64,000 bases of DNA from Sabethes cyaneus. Taxonomy: Eukaryota; Arthropoda; Insecta; Diptera; Culicidae. The position numbers and the translations under genes were made by a program. Location: assembly GCF_943734655.1 (NCBI RefSeq), contig NC_071355.1, forward strand, positions 236,806,027-236,870,026, in the 5' to 3' direction. The notes beneath the pieces were generated by a model. It was not told where the DNA came from, made no database searches, and was given only the letters and a program-made list of their open reading frames with translations. Shown one piece after another: positions 20,176 to 31,494 of the stretch; positions within the stretch are counted from its first letter, which is position 1, and every line of letters starts with the position of its first letter.

Positions 20176-20778
20176 ATGATTTTTTCTATCGCCTGTTTCT
20201 CAGAGATGGCTGAACCGAATCGTTCGCTATTACTTTTGTTTGAAAGGTATTATTGTCTAGTAGATCACTATTGAGTTGCTTCGTGACACGACGTTTCGTT
20301 TAAAAGTTATAAGCAAAAATGTGAAAAATACGTGACACGGGTTTCTCTAGAACTACATGACCGATTTCAGCAATCTTAGTATCAAATGAAAGCTCTTATT
20401 AAAGCTAAATTATTCAGAAATTTTTAATTGAAAACAAACAAGTAGTTTAAAAGTTATGCTTAAAAAACCTGTTTTGACAGGGTAATAATTATCGCCTGTT
20501 TCTTAGAGATGGCCAAACCGATTTATGCGCTATTAGTCTCATTTGAAAGATAATATATCCTAATAGATCACTATTGAATGATTTTTTGATTGGACGTTCA
20601 ATTTGAAAATTATGAGCAACCGTATACACCACACCAAAATTAACAAAAATTTATAATGATTTTAACCAAGATAATTTACCTAATTTCAATTATTTTAATA
20701 TCAAACGAGAGGTTTTGACACTACGAATATATATGCAAAATTTCATAAGAATTGGTTTTACCGGTCGAAAGATATTAA

Positions 20779-21652
20779 CCCTCGAACACTCGCGCCAACT
20801 TTTGTAACGCAGTTACTCGCACAATAGCCGCAAACCAAAGAAAACGTGTGCACTAGAGTTTTGACTGGGTAAGATTGGTTTTATGTTTATCGAACCTTTG
20901 GAAGAGTTTCTTGAAATTAAAAGTTCTATCGTTTGGTGGAATTAAAATTTTGATTAATCCCCCTAAAAGTGAAATAAATAAAATATTTTTCTTCAGTGTT
21001 AATATAACACATTGATGTGTTCTGCAAAGTTATAGTGCATATTATTACAAGATATTTTGCTAAAGACAGTAACCTTCTATCTCTGCAGCGAAGATAGAAA
21101 AATCTTATTTATTGTATATGAATTTGTAAAATCAGTTTTTCTATTTTTGCTCTTTTTGTAATTGATGAATGACTTTCTAATGTACTACAAAATTGTACAA
21201 ATAGTAAAAATACACAACTTTGCTGAAAACAGTATACCTGTATGATTGCTTGTTTAGGAACTGTAGAACTTTGATTATAAAAAATACCCTAATTTTGACT
21301 ACGAATTACTCGACTACCAGCAGACGGATACATTTTAAACATTTTACATTGGGTAGCTTTGCTGCATACAGACACCATTTTTCCATATGGAGAAACGAGA
21401 GAAAATTCCACTTGGGGTCAATTGCGGTACACCTCGCTTGCTGATTGCTTCGTTTCTGTGATAGCGGTTTATGCTGATCTATTTTCCCAACAATTTAAAT
21501 TATTAATGCATTGAATAATTATGACATTTTGCTCAGAATAAGTTCATTGAAGAATATACGTTAGTTAAACAACGATTTGTAACTTTATAACAATATGGCG
21601 TTGAAAAACCTACACGTGTTGTACAAAATACAACAGCGTGAGTAACCGAAGG
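20779..21652. mobile_element. TTAA-flanked non-autonomous element (piggyBac-like)
   Basis: TTAA occurs exactly at both borders (20775-20778 and 21653-21656), and the outer repeat reads through if the insert is removed. The ends are CCCTCGAACACTCGC and, inward from the right, CCTTCGGTTACTCACG. This is a short, imperfect inverted repeat. TTAA targets with CCYT ends are typical of piggyBac-type MITEs. No transposase is present. The interior is related, in inverse orientation, to the interior of the 50781-51611 element. Confidence 0.6.
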
Positions 21653-22060
21653 TTAATAAAAATTGATGAAAATTATTCTAGAGAACTCTATTGATGTGAA
21701 TCAAATAGAATGGCATTACAGGAAATTATGCATAGTTCAAAAACCTATAAACTAGACCTTTACTAGGCAATGTATATGTTAAAGAATAAGATTTCCTATT
21801 ACAACTTACTTTTATTTGCACTTACTCAAATTAATAACAACTTACTTATCCTTACCCAGCAATTTCATAAAAAAAGGATCTATCAAAATTTAAAAGTGTT
21901 CCTATTTTGTTCAAAATTTGTAAACTTATTCAATTTTTAAACATTTTATGTAAACCAACGCATTACGCAACGTTGACCAATAGATGAATTATGTTCCGAA
22001 AACGTGTGGATTTCTATCTCAAATAGCAAGCAAGACCGTATAACAAAGGTTCCTTTCACC

Positions 22061-22846
22061 ACTAGGTGGATTAAATCGGGTTTTTTCTCTTTGATTTTAA
22101 AGAGAGAAAGCAAATAACATAAGAAAAAATATTTATTTTCAGAGACTCATATCGTCCGCTACCCAATTTTATAATACAGTAAAAAAAAACACTTGACTTA
22201 CCTTTAGAAACGTCTTAAGATTCTCGGCTGAATCTACTGTTTTCCACTGAATTCATTCCTTTTCTAAAGATTCAAAATGAAAACGCTCATGTTGTTAACA
22301 GTTTACCTACCACGGGACAGAGAAAACGACACACTTTCTATTCGATCATGGTGGAGACGCCGACGAAGGTCAGTGATCGATTGCCATTCTTCTAACTAAA
22401 AAAACACGACATTATTGTCAACGTAACATTTTTCACCCGCGGTCCCGGCTTTTTTGGGCGATTCTTTCACGTAAACCTGAACAACGAATCTAATTCTTTC
22501 CCAAGTAGCACACTTTAGGTGCATTTAGTTGAAGCAACCGGATTACGACTGAAATTAGTCTTATCTCGGTTACCATAACAACTTTGTAATAACCGTGTTA
22601 GTAGGGTTCTGTTAAAACAGGAGCTGATCTGTCACGATCTTCATTTGTGTGAAGTCTATTTTACAGCCACAAAGAATCACTCAAGTCTTACTTGTTAGCC
22701 AACTGCTGGCGACTGACTGTGGTCAGCAATGCCAGGTCGTTGAACTCGGACGGAATCTTGACCATACCGATGATTGCCGATACGATGATATACTGAACTG
22801 TTCATCTTACGACGATAGTGCAACGTAACACAGCTGAGATGGTGTA
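22061..22846. other. AT-rich sequence, nothing recognised
   Basis: No domain or repeat border was found. Confidence 0.35.
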
Positions 22847-23400
22847 TTGCGCTATCTCAACCAAGAAGAAAGGCTCTCGGAGCGGCTTGTGGATGCGTGG
22901 ATTGCGCTGAGATAGCGAAAAGAAAGTTTTGTGTTAGAAATTCACGATCTGTCGAAGTCTGGGGCATGCAAGGAGCTACACGAGCGATTACAAATCCTTT
23001 TGCTTCTGCAAACATGATTAACAGAACTTCATCCATAAGACAGCTTCCATGGTCTCTTCTATGCGTCGCACCATGCGTTCCCATACGCCACCCATACGGG
23101 GTGCGAACAGTGCAACGATAACCATCGATGGACGTTGTCAAATATTGTTAATCTGCCGTGCCAACTGGCGCCAACGAAATTGGTGGCTCCAAAAAATGCT
23201 ACATCCATAAGGTAAACATCTGGCAGCAGGGTGGCATCGAACCGGGAATGTCTTATTCGCATTCGTAATACGGATTTGGCGGTACATTTCCTTGATGCCC
23301 TGTCCGGATCCGATCTACCGTTCTCGTAATCGGCAGATTATCAACGAAAGCTATAGGAGCTATCAGACGCAGAGGTGTGCAGCGTGCTTGATGGTTAGAT
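22847..23400. repeat. Unidentified repeat, partner at 24199-24310
   Basis: The text CAACTGGCGCCAACGAAATT then GGTGGCTCCAAAAA and ACATCCATAAGG at 23160-23217 recurs with a few changes at 24206-24255. Both are followed by TTCGGATC/GTATTCGCATTCG-like text and AGGAGCT. This is a dispersed or segmentally duplicated repeat that I cannot name. The open frames on both strands have no recognisable domain. Confidence 0.5.
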
Positions 23401-23914
23401 CAAGTGGAGTAAGAGCTGGAAAGCCTATATTGTAGTTCGCAAGATAAAATTGCAACCATATAGCGAAAATGATATAAACTCCTAAAAACAGTAATGTAAT
23501 CAGCCCGATTAAACACAGCTTTCTGATCTGGGAATGGGAATGAATCTCTGCAGCATAAAATTAATTCAAATTTATACATTAAAATTAATTTATATTCAAT
23601 AGCAATGCTTAGTTTTTACAATAGTTTTCCCCAGCTAAACTGCTTCCCAGCAGTCAAACAAACTCAGCTTCTCATGTTCCTGTCTCTAACATTTGGCGGT
23701 CTGTGTCGTAGATCCAGTCGTGCGCCTATTGATTGTAGAAAAGTACTCTGCGCTTCCACGTATTATCTGTTGAATAAAAGCAGCGACCAGTGGTAGCTGT
23801 ACCACAAGACTGCCAAATTGACAGGACTAATTATTAAAATAAAATAGTTCAGCGTTGGAACTTCATGACCTGTTGTAGTTTGGAACACTATTTCGGATCG
23901 TTTCGGTTCGCCAC
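23401..23914. other. Spacer, nothing recognised
   Basis: AT-rich sequence with short frames but no motif. Confidence 0.35.
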
Positions 23915-24060
23915 AAGGTACGACACTGGTCTAACAAACCAATCGACGTATGTGTGAATCACGACTAGGAGAAACTGTCAAAGTCAGTATGATCGTAGTA
24001 CTAGCCCCGCCATTGTCGTGTACACTAACGGTTGGTTGTAAAGTCTGTCGAACAAAAAAG
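23915..24060 (+). mobile_element. Diverged tRNA-derived SINE
   Basis: It carries the family text in degenerate form. AGGTACGACACTGGTCTAAC is followed by a B-box-like GTGTGAATCACG, then ACTAGCCCCGCCATTGTCGT and GTAAAGTCTGTCGAACAAAA. It has the same order as in the copy at 11844-12050. The 5' end is not well defined. Confidence 0.6.
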
Positions 24061-24088
24061 TTGGAGGCCAAATTCCTTCGGAATGTAG

Positions 24089-24161
24089 GGCCGTGGGCAG
24101 TGGTGGGTAGAACGTCCGACATTATCTATGACGGACGTTCTACACACCACTGCCCACGGCC
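24089..24161. mobile_element. 73-bp near-perfect hairpin element
   Basis: The arms 24089-24118 and 24132-24161 pair at 29 of 30 positions around a 13-base loop. The outer end is GGCCGTGGGCAGTGG. It lies just after the SINE 3' region. It has the shape of a minimal palindromic MITE. It could also fold like a small-RNA precursor, but expression cannot be judged from sequence. Confidence 0.8.
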
Positions 24162-24320
24162 ATCCACGTTGAGCGCAGGCGCTAAGCGTTATTCTGTCGT
24201 AGTCAACTGGCACCAACGAAATTGGTAGCTCCAAAAATTGCCACATCCATAAGGCAAATATTTCTCTCATGTTACATTCGGATCACTGTACCAACGTAAG
24301 CAGTAGGAGCTGAACGGGGC
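24162..24320. repeat. Second copy of the 23158-type repeat
   Basis: GTCAACTGGCACCAACGAAA and the following GGTAGCTCCAAAAA, ACATCCATAAGG text parallel 23158-23220. The copies lie in the same orientation about 1.04 kb apart. Confidence 0.55.
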
Positions 24321-25425
24321 CTTTTAAAAGCTGCGGAGATTGAGCCGCAACATCATGAACAAGTCGTTACTTCCCGGGCTTCGTCTCTACCGGAATATCT
24401 CTACCGACTGAGCATTTGAATGCTTCAAATGATCAATTTCAAAATGCAACAAGTCCTTGACGGTCAGACTTGAATCGATCCCTACACCAGTAATCGTCAT
24501 GACTTTTTAGGTCATGAACTTTTAGGTTCTCAGTTACGGTTGAAAACCTGTAAGTCATATATAATACATTGCACTTTATTCATTTAATTAATTTAGACTT
24601 TTTGTTGCAGAATAGTTTAACAAGCACTTGTTTCAAGGGTATCAACTGTACACTAATTGAATAAGATACTCTTAAACAAACATGTTTGTTGGGTACTCAC
24701 CTTGAATATGTTTCAACATGAAGACTTTCTATAATCTTTCTAATCCCAAGTCCTTCGAAAGTTTGACAGCGTTAAAAAACAGAGAGTCATTTTGGTATTG
24801 GAAAAATCTGTTCGAGGCTTTTTGTGGCTAAATTAATAAAATGTGTCTTTTTGAGTTTTTAAAATTCCGTTCTACACTGTCAACATTGATAAGTTCAGAG
24901 TTCACAAAATTCATTGAAGTTTTGTAAATTATTCAGAAAAAAAATTGATTATTTGATTACAAACATAATTGAAAAGATCTAGTAACCTATGAGAGTGTGT
25001 CAACTGTCAAAAATAGATTCAATCGTGGGCTGTAAACTGCTAACCGTTTGTTTCAGGTTGGGCTCACTGCGCAGCAGAAAATTAACTGATTTATGAACCT
25101 GATTATTGACTTAAGCCTTGTATCAAAGAAAAAACAGTGAATCAGATAGGTCTTTTATTACATTTTCATTAAGTAGATTTTCATCAAAATAAAACACCGC
25201 TATTAAAGGCAAAAACAAAGCAAGCAGTGTTAAAGTTTTGTTCCGCTAAAAACCATAGGGATCATTAACAATGCGTCTGGGGAAATTAAGCAAGAAAATA
25301 ACTATCCGCTAACCGCACGCATTAGTGCCATTACGCAAATTAATATTTATTGCACGTCGTTTCTTATTCGACACAAGTGACGCCATTATATTGCACTGAT
25401 TTATGCGTATCTTCAGCCCTCAGCA
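24321..25425. other. AT-rich sequence, nothing recognised
   Basis: No coding motif or repeat border recognised. Confidence 0.4.
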
Positions 25426-26920
25426 TCACTCGCCGGGCCCGCTGTCCGCTGTGGTGGCTCATGATATGATGGCGGCGTTAACAATTATTCTAGGTTAGTA
25501 GGTACGGCGGAAGAACTATAAACAAAAGCAAAATTTCCCCAAGTGTCCTGAGCGCGTCGGTCGGAATATGTGCTCGGTAATAAAGATAATTCCGACGATT
25601 GCTAGGCAAAGCTTGAACCAAATTGCACCTCTCATGCAAAAAAGAGGCTTTCCAGTAGGAAGTATTGTCTGCTGCGAATGCACGCGCAGACAATAGGTAT
25701 TGTCGCCTGTCATCATAGCCAAATGGGGCAAATCGTTATCACCCTCGCAAACAATCTGTGCCAGAGTACATTTTACCTCACGCAGTCCTAGCAACGAATG
25801 TCAGAGCACACCATACCTACGCTGTGAAACCAACAGCCAACTCAGACCGCAATGGGGTGGGACTCAATTTGTAAATATTTATCATTACACGAATAGATGG
25901 CGCCTCGGGGTGTTTTCATGGCTGCCGCCGGCAGCCATCGCCGCGACGACCGACGTGCCGAAAGTAGGCCAACGAACGGAACCCCAGCTTCCACCACGTC
26001 TACATACCTACATACGTCCCGTTTGGTAGAACAAAACACCCAACCGTTGTTGTTATGTAGAGAGAATTGTTGTATAAGCTGGAAAGTCGACCGGAAGTCC
26101 TATGAAGTGTGCCATTTTGAATCGCAGCTCTCTTCCGGGCTTCCGGGCTGCGGAGGTGAGACTGCCAACGGGTTGAGTGAGTGATCGTTTTTCTCGAGTG
26201 CTGTTTTGTTTGTTTATTTGAACACCATTTAGTGGGTGGAAGGGTTGGATTAGAAAGTTTTTTTTTCGGTAAACTTCGACGATTACCTGTTTTTTTTTGT
26301 CCACACTCCCAACAGATAAATTACCCTTATCTTTAAAGTCGTCATTCGACAGAATGTTGCTCTGTTGTTTGCGTATACATAACATGTTTTCGTCCGTTTA
26401 TCGGTCTGTCTTTTGCATAACCGAAAGAGATAAGAACCCATTTCCGAAGCCCGGTGTTGTAGCCATTATTTACAACATACACGCCAAGCCTTCAAGAGCT
26501 AACTGGATTTGTAGACTTTTTTGTAAACTGAACGATTTGAACCGTGGCGCTACGGAAGATAGTTCCTAGCGCTGCTGCTGGCTGGCAGCTGCCAGCTGCA
26601 GCCGCAGTCGAACGCGAAAAGGCAGCCAGCCATGTGGAAAAGCCTTCAATTTTTTGTTCAGTTCGTTCATAAGTAGGTACATACCTATCACAAGCTTCAT
26701 GCACTGGCAGCAAGTTTATGGTGTAATCTGCAACATCTTCGGCGTGCATGATGCGAGCGAGCATTGCTCATCACCCCGCCGATGCGATGCGGTTGAAGGA
26801 TGAACAACGCCGGAACTGTGGCCGGTGCGGTGCGGGGCCGGTGAATGTTCCACGGTCCGCACACATCATTCATAACATTCATCATCCGCTGTGTGATGCA
26901 ACTAAGGATCAGCACTTGGG
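25426..26920. other. GC-rich, non-repetitive block
   Basis: GC rises sharply, with GCCGCCGGCAGCCATCGCCG near 25922 and CTGGCAGCTGCCAGCTGCAG near 26581. Many open frames overlap on both strands, up to 110 codons, but none carries a domain I know. No transposon ends are visible. GC-rich single-copy sequence in an otherwise repeat-filled window could be a promoter, 5' exon or enhancer. That is inference. Confidence 0.3.
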
Positions 26921-27247
26921 CTTTAGCAAGTGCATCGCTCGGCTCTTGTTGATTCTTGATATTTGGTTTGGTTTTTTGTTCGTGACTCGAACGTTGATTT
27001 CAAGAGCACGGCATTTGTTATTAATTTTTTATGTAGATATTGTGTAGTCTTCATTTCACTATTATAAAAGACCACTTAATTGAGACCAAATATTAGATCA
27101 GATCAGATCAGTGACTAACCCTCTCGAATATCCAATAAAGAATGAATGCGATTCTTCATGTCACGTTTGTACCATGGGTGAAAATCAACGAACGTTATTA
27201 CTATGGTTATAGTTACAGTAGGCATTGGTAGTATGATTACCTGGATT

Positions 27248-27400
27248 ATGTAAACGTAGAATTGGTTTATTCAAAACGAATTTGTTTCGACAATAGTTAG
27301 ATATTGACTGTATTAACTTAGGTATGTTTACTCGTTACTATGGTATGCTTTATAACGGTGACCATGGTTACAATGTGTCTAAGACTTAAAATTAGTTTTC
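27248..27400 (+). repeat. Left copy of a ~150-bp direct repeat
   Basis: Text from GTAGAATTGGTTTATTCAAA through CAATAGTTAGATATTGA to TATGGTATGCTTTATAACGG and GTGACCATGGTTAC matches 28865-29005 in the same orientation with moderate divergence. The intervening 1.5 kb contains the mariner relic. Confidence 0.6.
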
Positions 27401-28038
27401 AATGGGACCGCGGGACATGCGACCAACTTCGAATCCTCTCGAAGCCGGACATCTTGGCAGGTTTAAAAAACATCTGAGATAGAAGAAAACGCGGTAGAAT
27501 TTGCTTGGTACCTAGTAATATAATCGAGCAACTCACTCGGAAACTTGTGCTCCCGTTCACTAGGCCTCGACGACTCACCAGTGCACAATGGGCAAAAACG
27601 AGCTCGTAATCCCAAGAATTAGAAGCCGCTGGTTTGGAATCTTAGAAGATACCTATTCTTATGTAAAAAATGCAGGATATCGATTGGTGATGGTTTCATC
27701 CAGCGCAGACTTCGGGAAGTGGTTCATTTTGCCCTATTTTACTCAAAAATCATGTTAATAGCTAATCAAACAGTATAAAAACTTATTTGCCGCCCGTGAA
27801 ACGAACTCAAATAGCTTCCAAATTTTGTCATAACATCAGAAGAATCAAATTCCATCCATTCTATACTGTGCGAAATGCAAGAATAGTCCATTGTGCCTAA
27901 TTCACCCCCATATACATAGATAACCTAATTCTACAGACGATATCCGCTTGTAGCATAGCCAATCATTAAGGATTTCAGCGTGCCCACAACCTCTTATAAG
28001 TTGTAGGAACAGCAGAGAAAACCTGGATTATGCATAAA
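27401..28038. other. Sequence between direct repeat and mariner, nothing recognised
   Basis: No domain. It holds a CACAATGG at 27584 and its inverse at 27888, which I considered and set aside as element ends. Confidence 0.35.
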
Positions 28039-28841
28039 ACGGAAAAAACGCTGTAGAAAATTACCCATTGGGTATTTTCTCTTGAAAATTTGAGTAGAAG
28101 TAGTTTGGAGTGTATTGTTCACACTCTATTTTTATCGCGCTCAGTTTTTCGTAAATTGGAAAAAATGGCGTCACCCTAAAAGCAACGTCGCGAATTTATT
28201 TTCCGGGGCTACTGTACTTCACCGCCCAGCACAAGTTTGATGTTCCGGAGGAAGTAAGGATGCAGACACTTTCATAGTTTGCCAAAAATACATGATTTGG
28301 CCAAGAAATACATCATGTGGCAAACGGAGTGCGCCGTTCATGACTACCGGGACTGTAAACGGGCAGATCTACCTCAAACAGTGTTTACAGAAGCATATGC
28401 CTTTTCTGTCGAAGCAACACGAGGGCCCTACGATCTTCTGGCCGGATCTACCTTTGCACCAATATTCAAAGGATGTATTGGAATGGTACGAAGCCAACGG
28501 AGTTACTTTCGTACCCGAGAACATGAACGCCTCTAACGCACCGGAACTAAGGCCCATCGAAAAATACTAGACTATTATGAAGCAGGCACTACGGAAGCAT
28601 CTCAAGGAGGCGTAGTCTGAGGAAAACATGAAGAAAAAGTGGATTTCCGTACAGATGAAGATGCAGCTAGGTTGTACAAAACTTGTTGAGTGGAGTTAAG
28701 CGTAAGGTGCGAGCATACGGTTGTGGTATTGAAGTTGAATGAAACAAATATGCTAAAAGCTTACTAATGGGTTATATTTTGTTGTCTGAAAGTTTGAAAA
28801 GGATCGGTCAAATAGGTAATTTTCTACAGCGTTTCTTCCGT
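28039..28841 (+). mobile_element. Internally deleted mariner-type element
   Basis: The ends are inverted repeats about 29 bp long: ACGGAAAAAACGCTGTAGAA at 28039 and, inward from the right, ACGGAAGAAACGCTGTAGAA, with the next nine bases agreeing except one. At about 803 bp it is shorter than the ~1.3 kb usual for the superfamily, and the N-terminal half of the transposase is missing. It lies between two copies of a ~150-bp direct repeat. Confidence 0.8.
28160..28735 (+). pseudogene. Tc1/mariner transposase C-terminal half, broken
   Basis: Plus-strand text reads in pieces. FNVPEEVRMQT is followed by APFMTTGTVNGQIYLKQCLQ, then EGPTIFWPDLPLHQYSKDVL and EWYEANGVTFVPENMNASNA, then PELRPIEKY. FWPD contains the second catalytic Asp of the DDE triad, and the NAPELRPIEKY segment is where the third acidic residue is expected. 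A TAG follows immediately after RPIEKY, and remnants of the tail (KKKWISVQ, VKRKVRAYGCGIEVE) lie downstream. Frame changes near 28280 and 28390 and the premature stop make it inactive. The enzyme would have cut and pasted the element at TA sites. Confidence 0.8.
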
Positions 28842-29190
28842 GGTGCAATTGGATGTGGGACACCCTTTACGCAGAATTGATTTATTTTGCTTCGCCAATA
28901 GTTAGATAATGAGTGAACTAACTTAGATAAATATTCTTAATTTGTACCCCGTATGTTGTTTACTCGTTGCTATGGTATGCTTTATAATTGTGACCATGGT
29001 TCCGATGCGTCCAGGGCTTACTATGTTCAACACTGTTTGTCAGAGCCGTAGCGTGACATTGTGGGGCTCTTGGCGGAAACCCAGTTTCTTAAGTCAGTGC
29101 TCTTTCCAAGTTTATCATTTTTATGTATAAGGGGCAAATACTTAGATGCACTTAACGTATGAACTGATTTCGGATGGCGATGAAAAAGAA
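28842..29190 (+). repeat. Right copy of the ~150-bp direct repeat
   Basis: From CAGAATTGATTTATTTTGCT near 28873 to GTATGCTTTATAATTGTGAC near 28976 the text parallels 27262-27365. The remainder up to 29190 is unrecognised. Confidence 0.55.
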
Positions 29191-29199
29191 AACTCAGTT

Positions 29200-29456
29200 G
29201 GATCTCAATGAAACAAATTTATTTTAAATCCTACGCCTTCTATAAAAATGATTCAAAACCCTGCCAGGTGGCTTTACAGTTGTTCACCGGAATCTTCGCT
29301 ATGGCCGATCAAAAGATAGACGTCGGCTTATTATTCAACTCTTTCGTGGCCTTGGCGATCAGGCCCTTCTCCGTTTTGACCACAAAATTATTGAAGAAAA
29401 TGCTTCGTTTGAGCTTAACCCTAAAATTTACTATTGATCGCAGTTGTGAGACGTTG
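29200..29456 (-). pseudogene. Mariner transposase C-terminus, second copy, part 1
   Basis: The minus strand reads SIFFNNFVVKTEKGLIAKAT, then KELNNKPTSIF and a stop, then SAIAKIPVNNCKATW. This is the usual tail of a mosquito mariner transposase. It continues upstream on the other side of the LOA insertion, at 35086-36000. The last 130 bp here (29327-29456) are duplicated at 35086-35214. Confidence 0.8.
29327..29456. repeat. ~130-bp target duplication of the LOA element (left)
   Basis: CTTATTATTCAACTCTTTCG through CAGTTGTGAGACGTTG is present at 29327-29456 and again at 35086-35214. The copies differ by one missing T in the CCGTTTTGACC run. The two copies border the retrotransposon exactly, so this reads as an unusually long target-site duplication of mariner sequence. 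Confidence 0.8.
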
Positions 29457-30020
29457 AGAGTTGACAGACAGAGAAGGTGGAACACTCGCCGTGTGGTTTC
29501 CGGCTACCTAATCATGCAGTTCGGCGCAGGATTTTCGGAGGGCGCGGCTGCGGGATGTGAGCACACCGGGAGAGAGTTATTTTCTCAGCTGGCTTAGCAC
29601 AAAGAGAGAGAGAGACTCTTAATCGGTCTGTTTTACACAATCTGCACTTACGCCCTTTGGCGGTTGGGGCCGAATTGTACGTTTGGGCAAAAATTGAGCC
29701 ACGGGACCTGATGCTGCCGGGAGTCGGCAAGTCAGGTGCCCCTAAGTCAAGGTCTACCTCCGTGCCGATGACTGAATGGCTGGAGGGGTGAAAACATGCC
29801 AGTCGCGAACGGAGTGCTTTGGGCATCTTGCCCCTACTGTGCCATGCGGGGCTCTGGCACGGTCGATCTTTGTTGTCCCTTGCGTTTCGTGGGAACAGCA
29901 TAGTAGTCCTGCCCAATTTCCCTTATGGGTTTTACGCCAAGTGCGTTCTGGCCAACTTAATTGGCTTCGCTTACAATTTGCTGTCTGATCTGTGTTGGAG
30001 ATTGTTTGTGCATATACTGC
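29457..30020 (+). pseudogene. Degenerate 5' part of LOA element, possible ORF1 end
   Basis: No long frame survives. Near 29812 the text ECFGHLAPTVPCGALARSIF, and in another frame GTVDLCCPLRFVGTA, vaguely recall the CCHC knuckles at the end of LOA/I ORF1 proteins. This is a weak reading. It may equally be 5' UTR-like or intergenic element sequence. Confidence 0.3.
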
Positions 30021-30343
30021 GCTAGTCAAATAGTTAGAGTCGCACAAATAAATCTTCAACACAAACGGGCAGCAAATTTGTATTTATGCGAAAAACTTTT
30101 TAATGGCTCTGTCACCATCGCATTGGTTCAGGAGCCATATTTTCGCAAGGGGTACTTTCATTCGACGGATATTGGAAACCAGAACTTTGCTGTTTTCAGC
30201 AAAACTGGTATGACAAATCCTCGTTTGATGCCCAGGGCATGCATATTGTTGCATAGGTCAATAAGTGCATGCCTTATCTCTGAGTTGACTACTCGAGATA
30301 TTTGTGCAGTCACAGTAGAACTCGTCGTGGATGATGTCCATAG
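30020..30343 (+). pseudogene. LOA ORF2 endonuclease, N-terminal half
   Basis: The frame reads VRVAQINLQHKRAANLYLCE, then IALVQEPYF and a stretch ending ICAVTVELVVDDVH. These are the first motifs of APE-type endonucleases: the QINLQH strand and the catalytic-type Glu of QEPYF. Coding continues at 31495 after the inserted element. Removing the insert and one copy of the flanking AG dinucleotide leaves the reading frame unbroken, so the gene was interrupted after this copy inserted. Confidence 0.8.
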
Positions 30344-31492
30344 CCCAAGTAACAATTCCAAGTTTTATTACGTTTGTATAGTGGTTTTCATGACCAATTT
30401 CATAAAACCGCTAAGAAAACTATGAGCGCCACCAGAACTTTCTGATGACCGCTATAAAACTGCTTTCTGACCAAGTGGCCCAGTTCTCAGAATGTTTTTA
30501 TAACCGCTATAAGAATTAGGTCATAAGCTCAAGTAGTCGTATCACGCTCTGCTCAAAGCAGCAATAAAACCGGTTAAGCTTTCCCTGCTTGACAGCCATT
30601 GCCATAATTTACAAAAGCTTTTCGCTTTTCGCTTTTCTGGCAAAAGCTAAATAAGTTCACTAACTTTGTCAACTTGAAAATACATCCGTGAGAAGAAAAG
30701 TTTAGGTTTTAGTGACAGATCATTCTGAATGATTTGGTTTATAGCGACCAGAATAATGTATTCCATAGAATATTTATTAAATTTTAAACAATTTCATTGG
30801 TTTGCAGTATGTGCGCATTTAATTTTATCGTGCATATTGATATGATAGGTCGATAAAAGCAGCGCGCCACTGAAATTTTGCAATTTACGAAAACTGGTTG
30901 TTTCAACAAATTGAAAATATTCAGTTAGTCAATCTCAATTTCTAGCAAAACCATTTTAGTTGCTTCGTCTGACAGGAAAACCGGTTGATAATAACTTTTT
31001 TTCTGCAAAACACTTTGCTTTGATGAATAGTTGTTTGCGAGCTGAAACAAAATACTAGAATATGGCAATATGGCTTCGCATTGGTATTGAACTTAGGTAT
31101 TCTTCATAATAGCAGCAAAAAACTGTTTGGTCAGGGTGTTACCGTTTTAATAGCTCTATAAAACTAACAGATTTATTGCGGTTTGACAAGTAACCACGAT
31201 AAGATCAATTTTGATTGATGCGCCATTTTGTATTAATACGCCACACGTATGGTAGATTTGTAAGAGACGTGGTGCAGCCAACAAGTTTTAACGTGGTAAT
31301 ACAAGCAACCACAATAAATTTGCTTTATTAACAGTTTTATTATGGTTTTCTAGCAAGCTATAAGTGTGTTTGGACTCGTATCCCCTAGGTATTGCGCAAT
31401 ACCACAATAAAACCAGAGGTAATGATTAATACCGCAATAAAACCTTTATAAAATTCAAGTAAAACCAAGTGGCTTTAGAATTGTTACTTGGG
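30344..31492. mobile_element. 1,149-bp inverted-repeat element inside LOA ORF2
   Basis: The ends are CCCAAGTAACAATTCCAAG on the left and, inward from the right, CCCAAGTAACAATTCTAAAG. They match for the first 15 bases. AG flanks both sides (30342-30343 and 31493-31494), a possible 2-bp target duplication. The interior is AT-rich and repeatedly carries ATAAAACC/GGTTTTAT phrases, as at 30406, 30567, 31408 and 31436, which could be subterminal transposase sites. No transposase frame is present. I cannot name the family. Confidence 0.8.
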
Positions 31493-31494
31493 AG

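Noticed and set aside
27584..27895. CACAATGG at 27584 and its inverse at 27888, possible Transib ends
   Set aside because: Similarity stops after eight bases and the flanking pentamers (CCAGTG side and CCTAA) do not match, so the pair may be chance.
31469..31494. Apparent Met start of the long LOA frame
   Set aside because: These first codons lie in the right end of the inserted DNA element; the true protein begins upstream of 30344.
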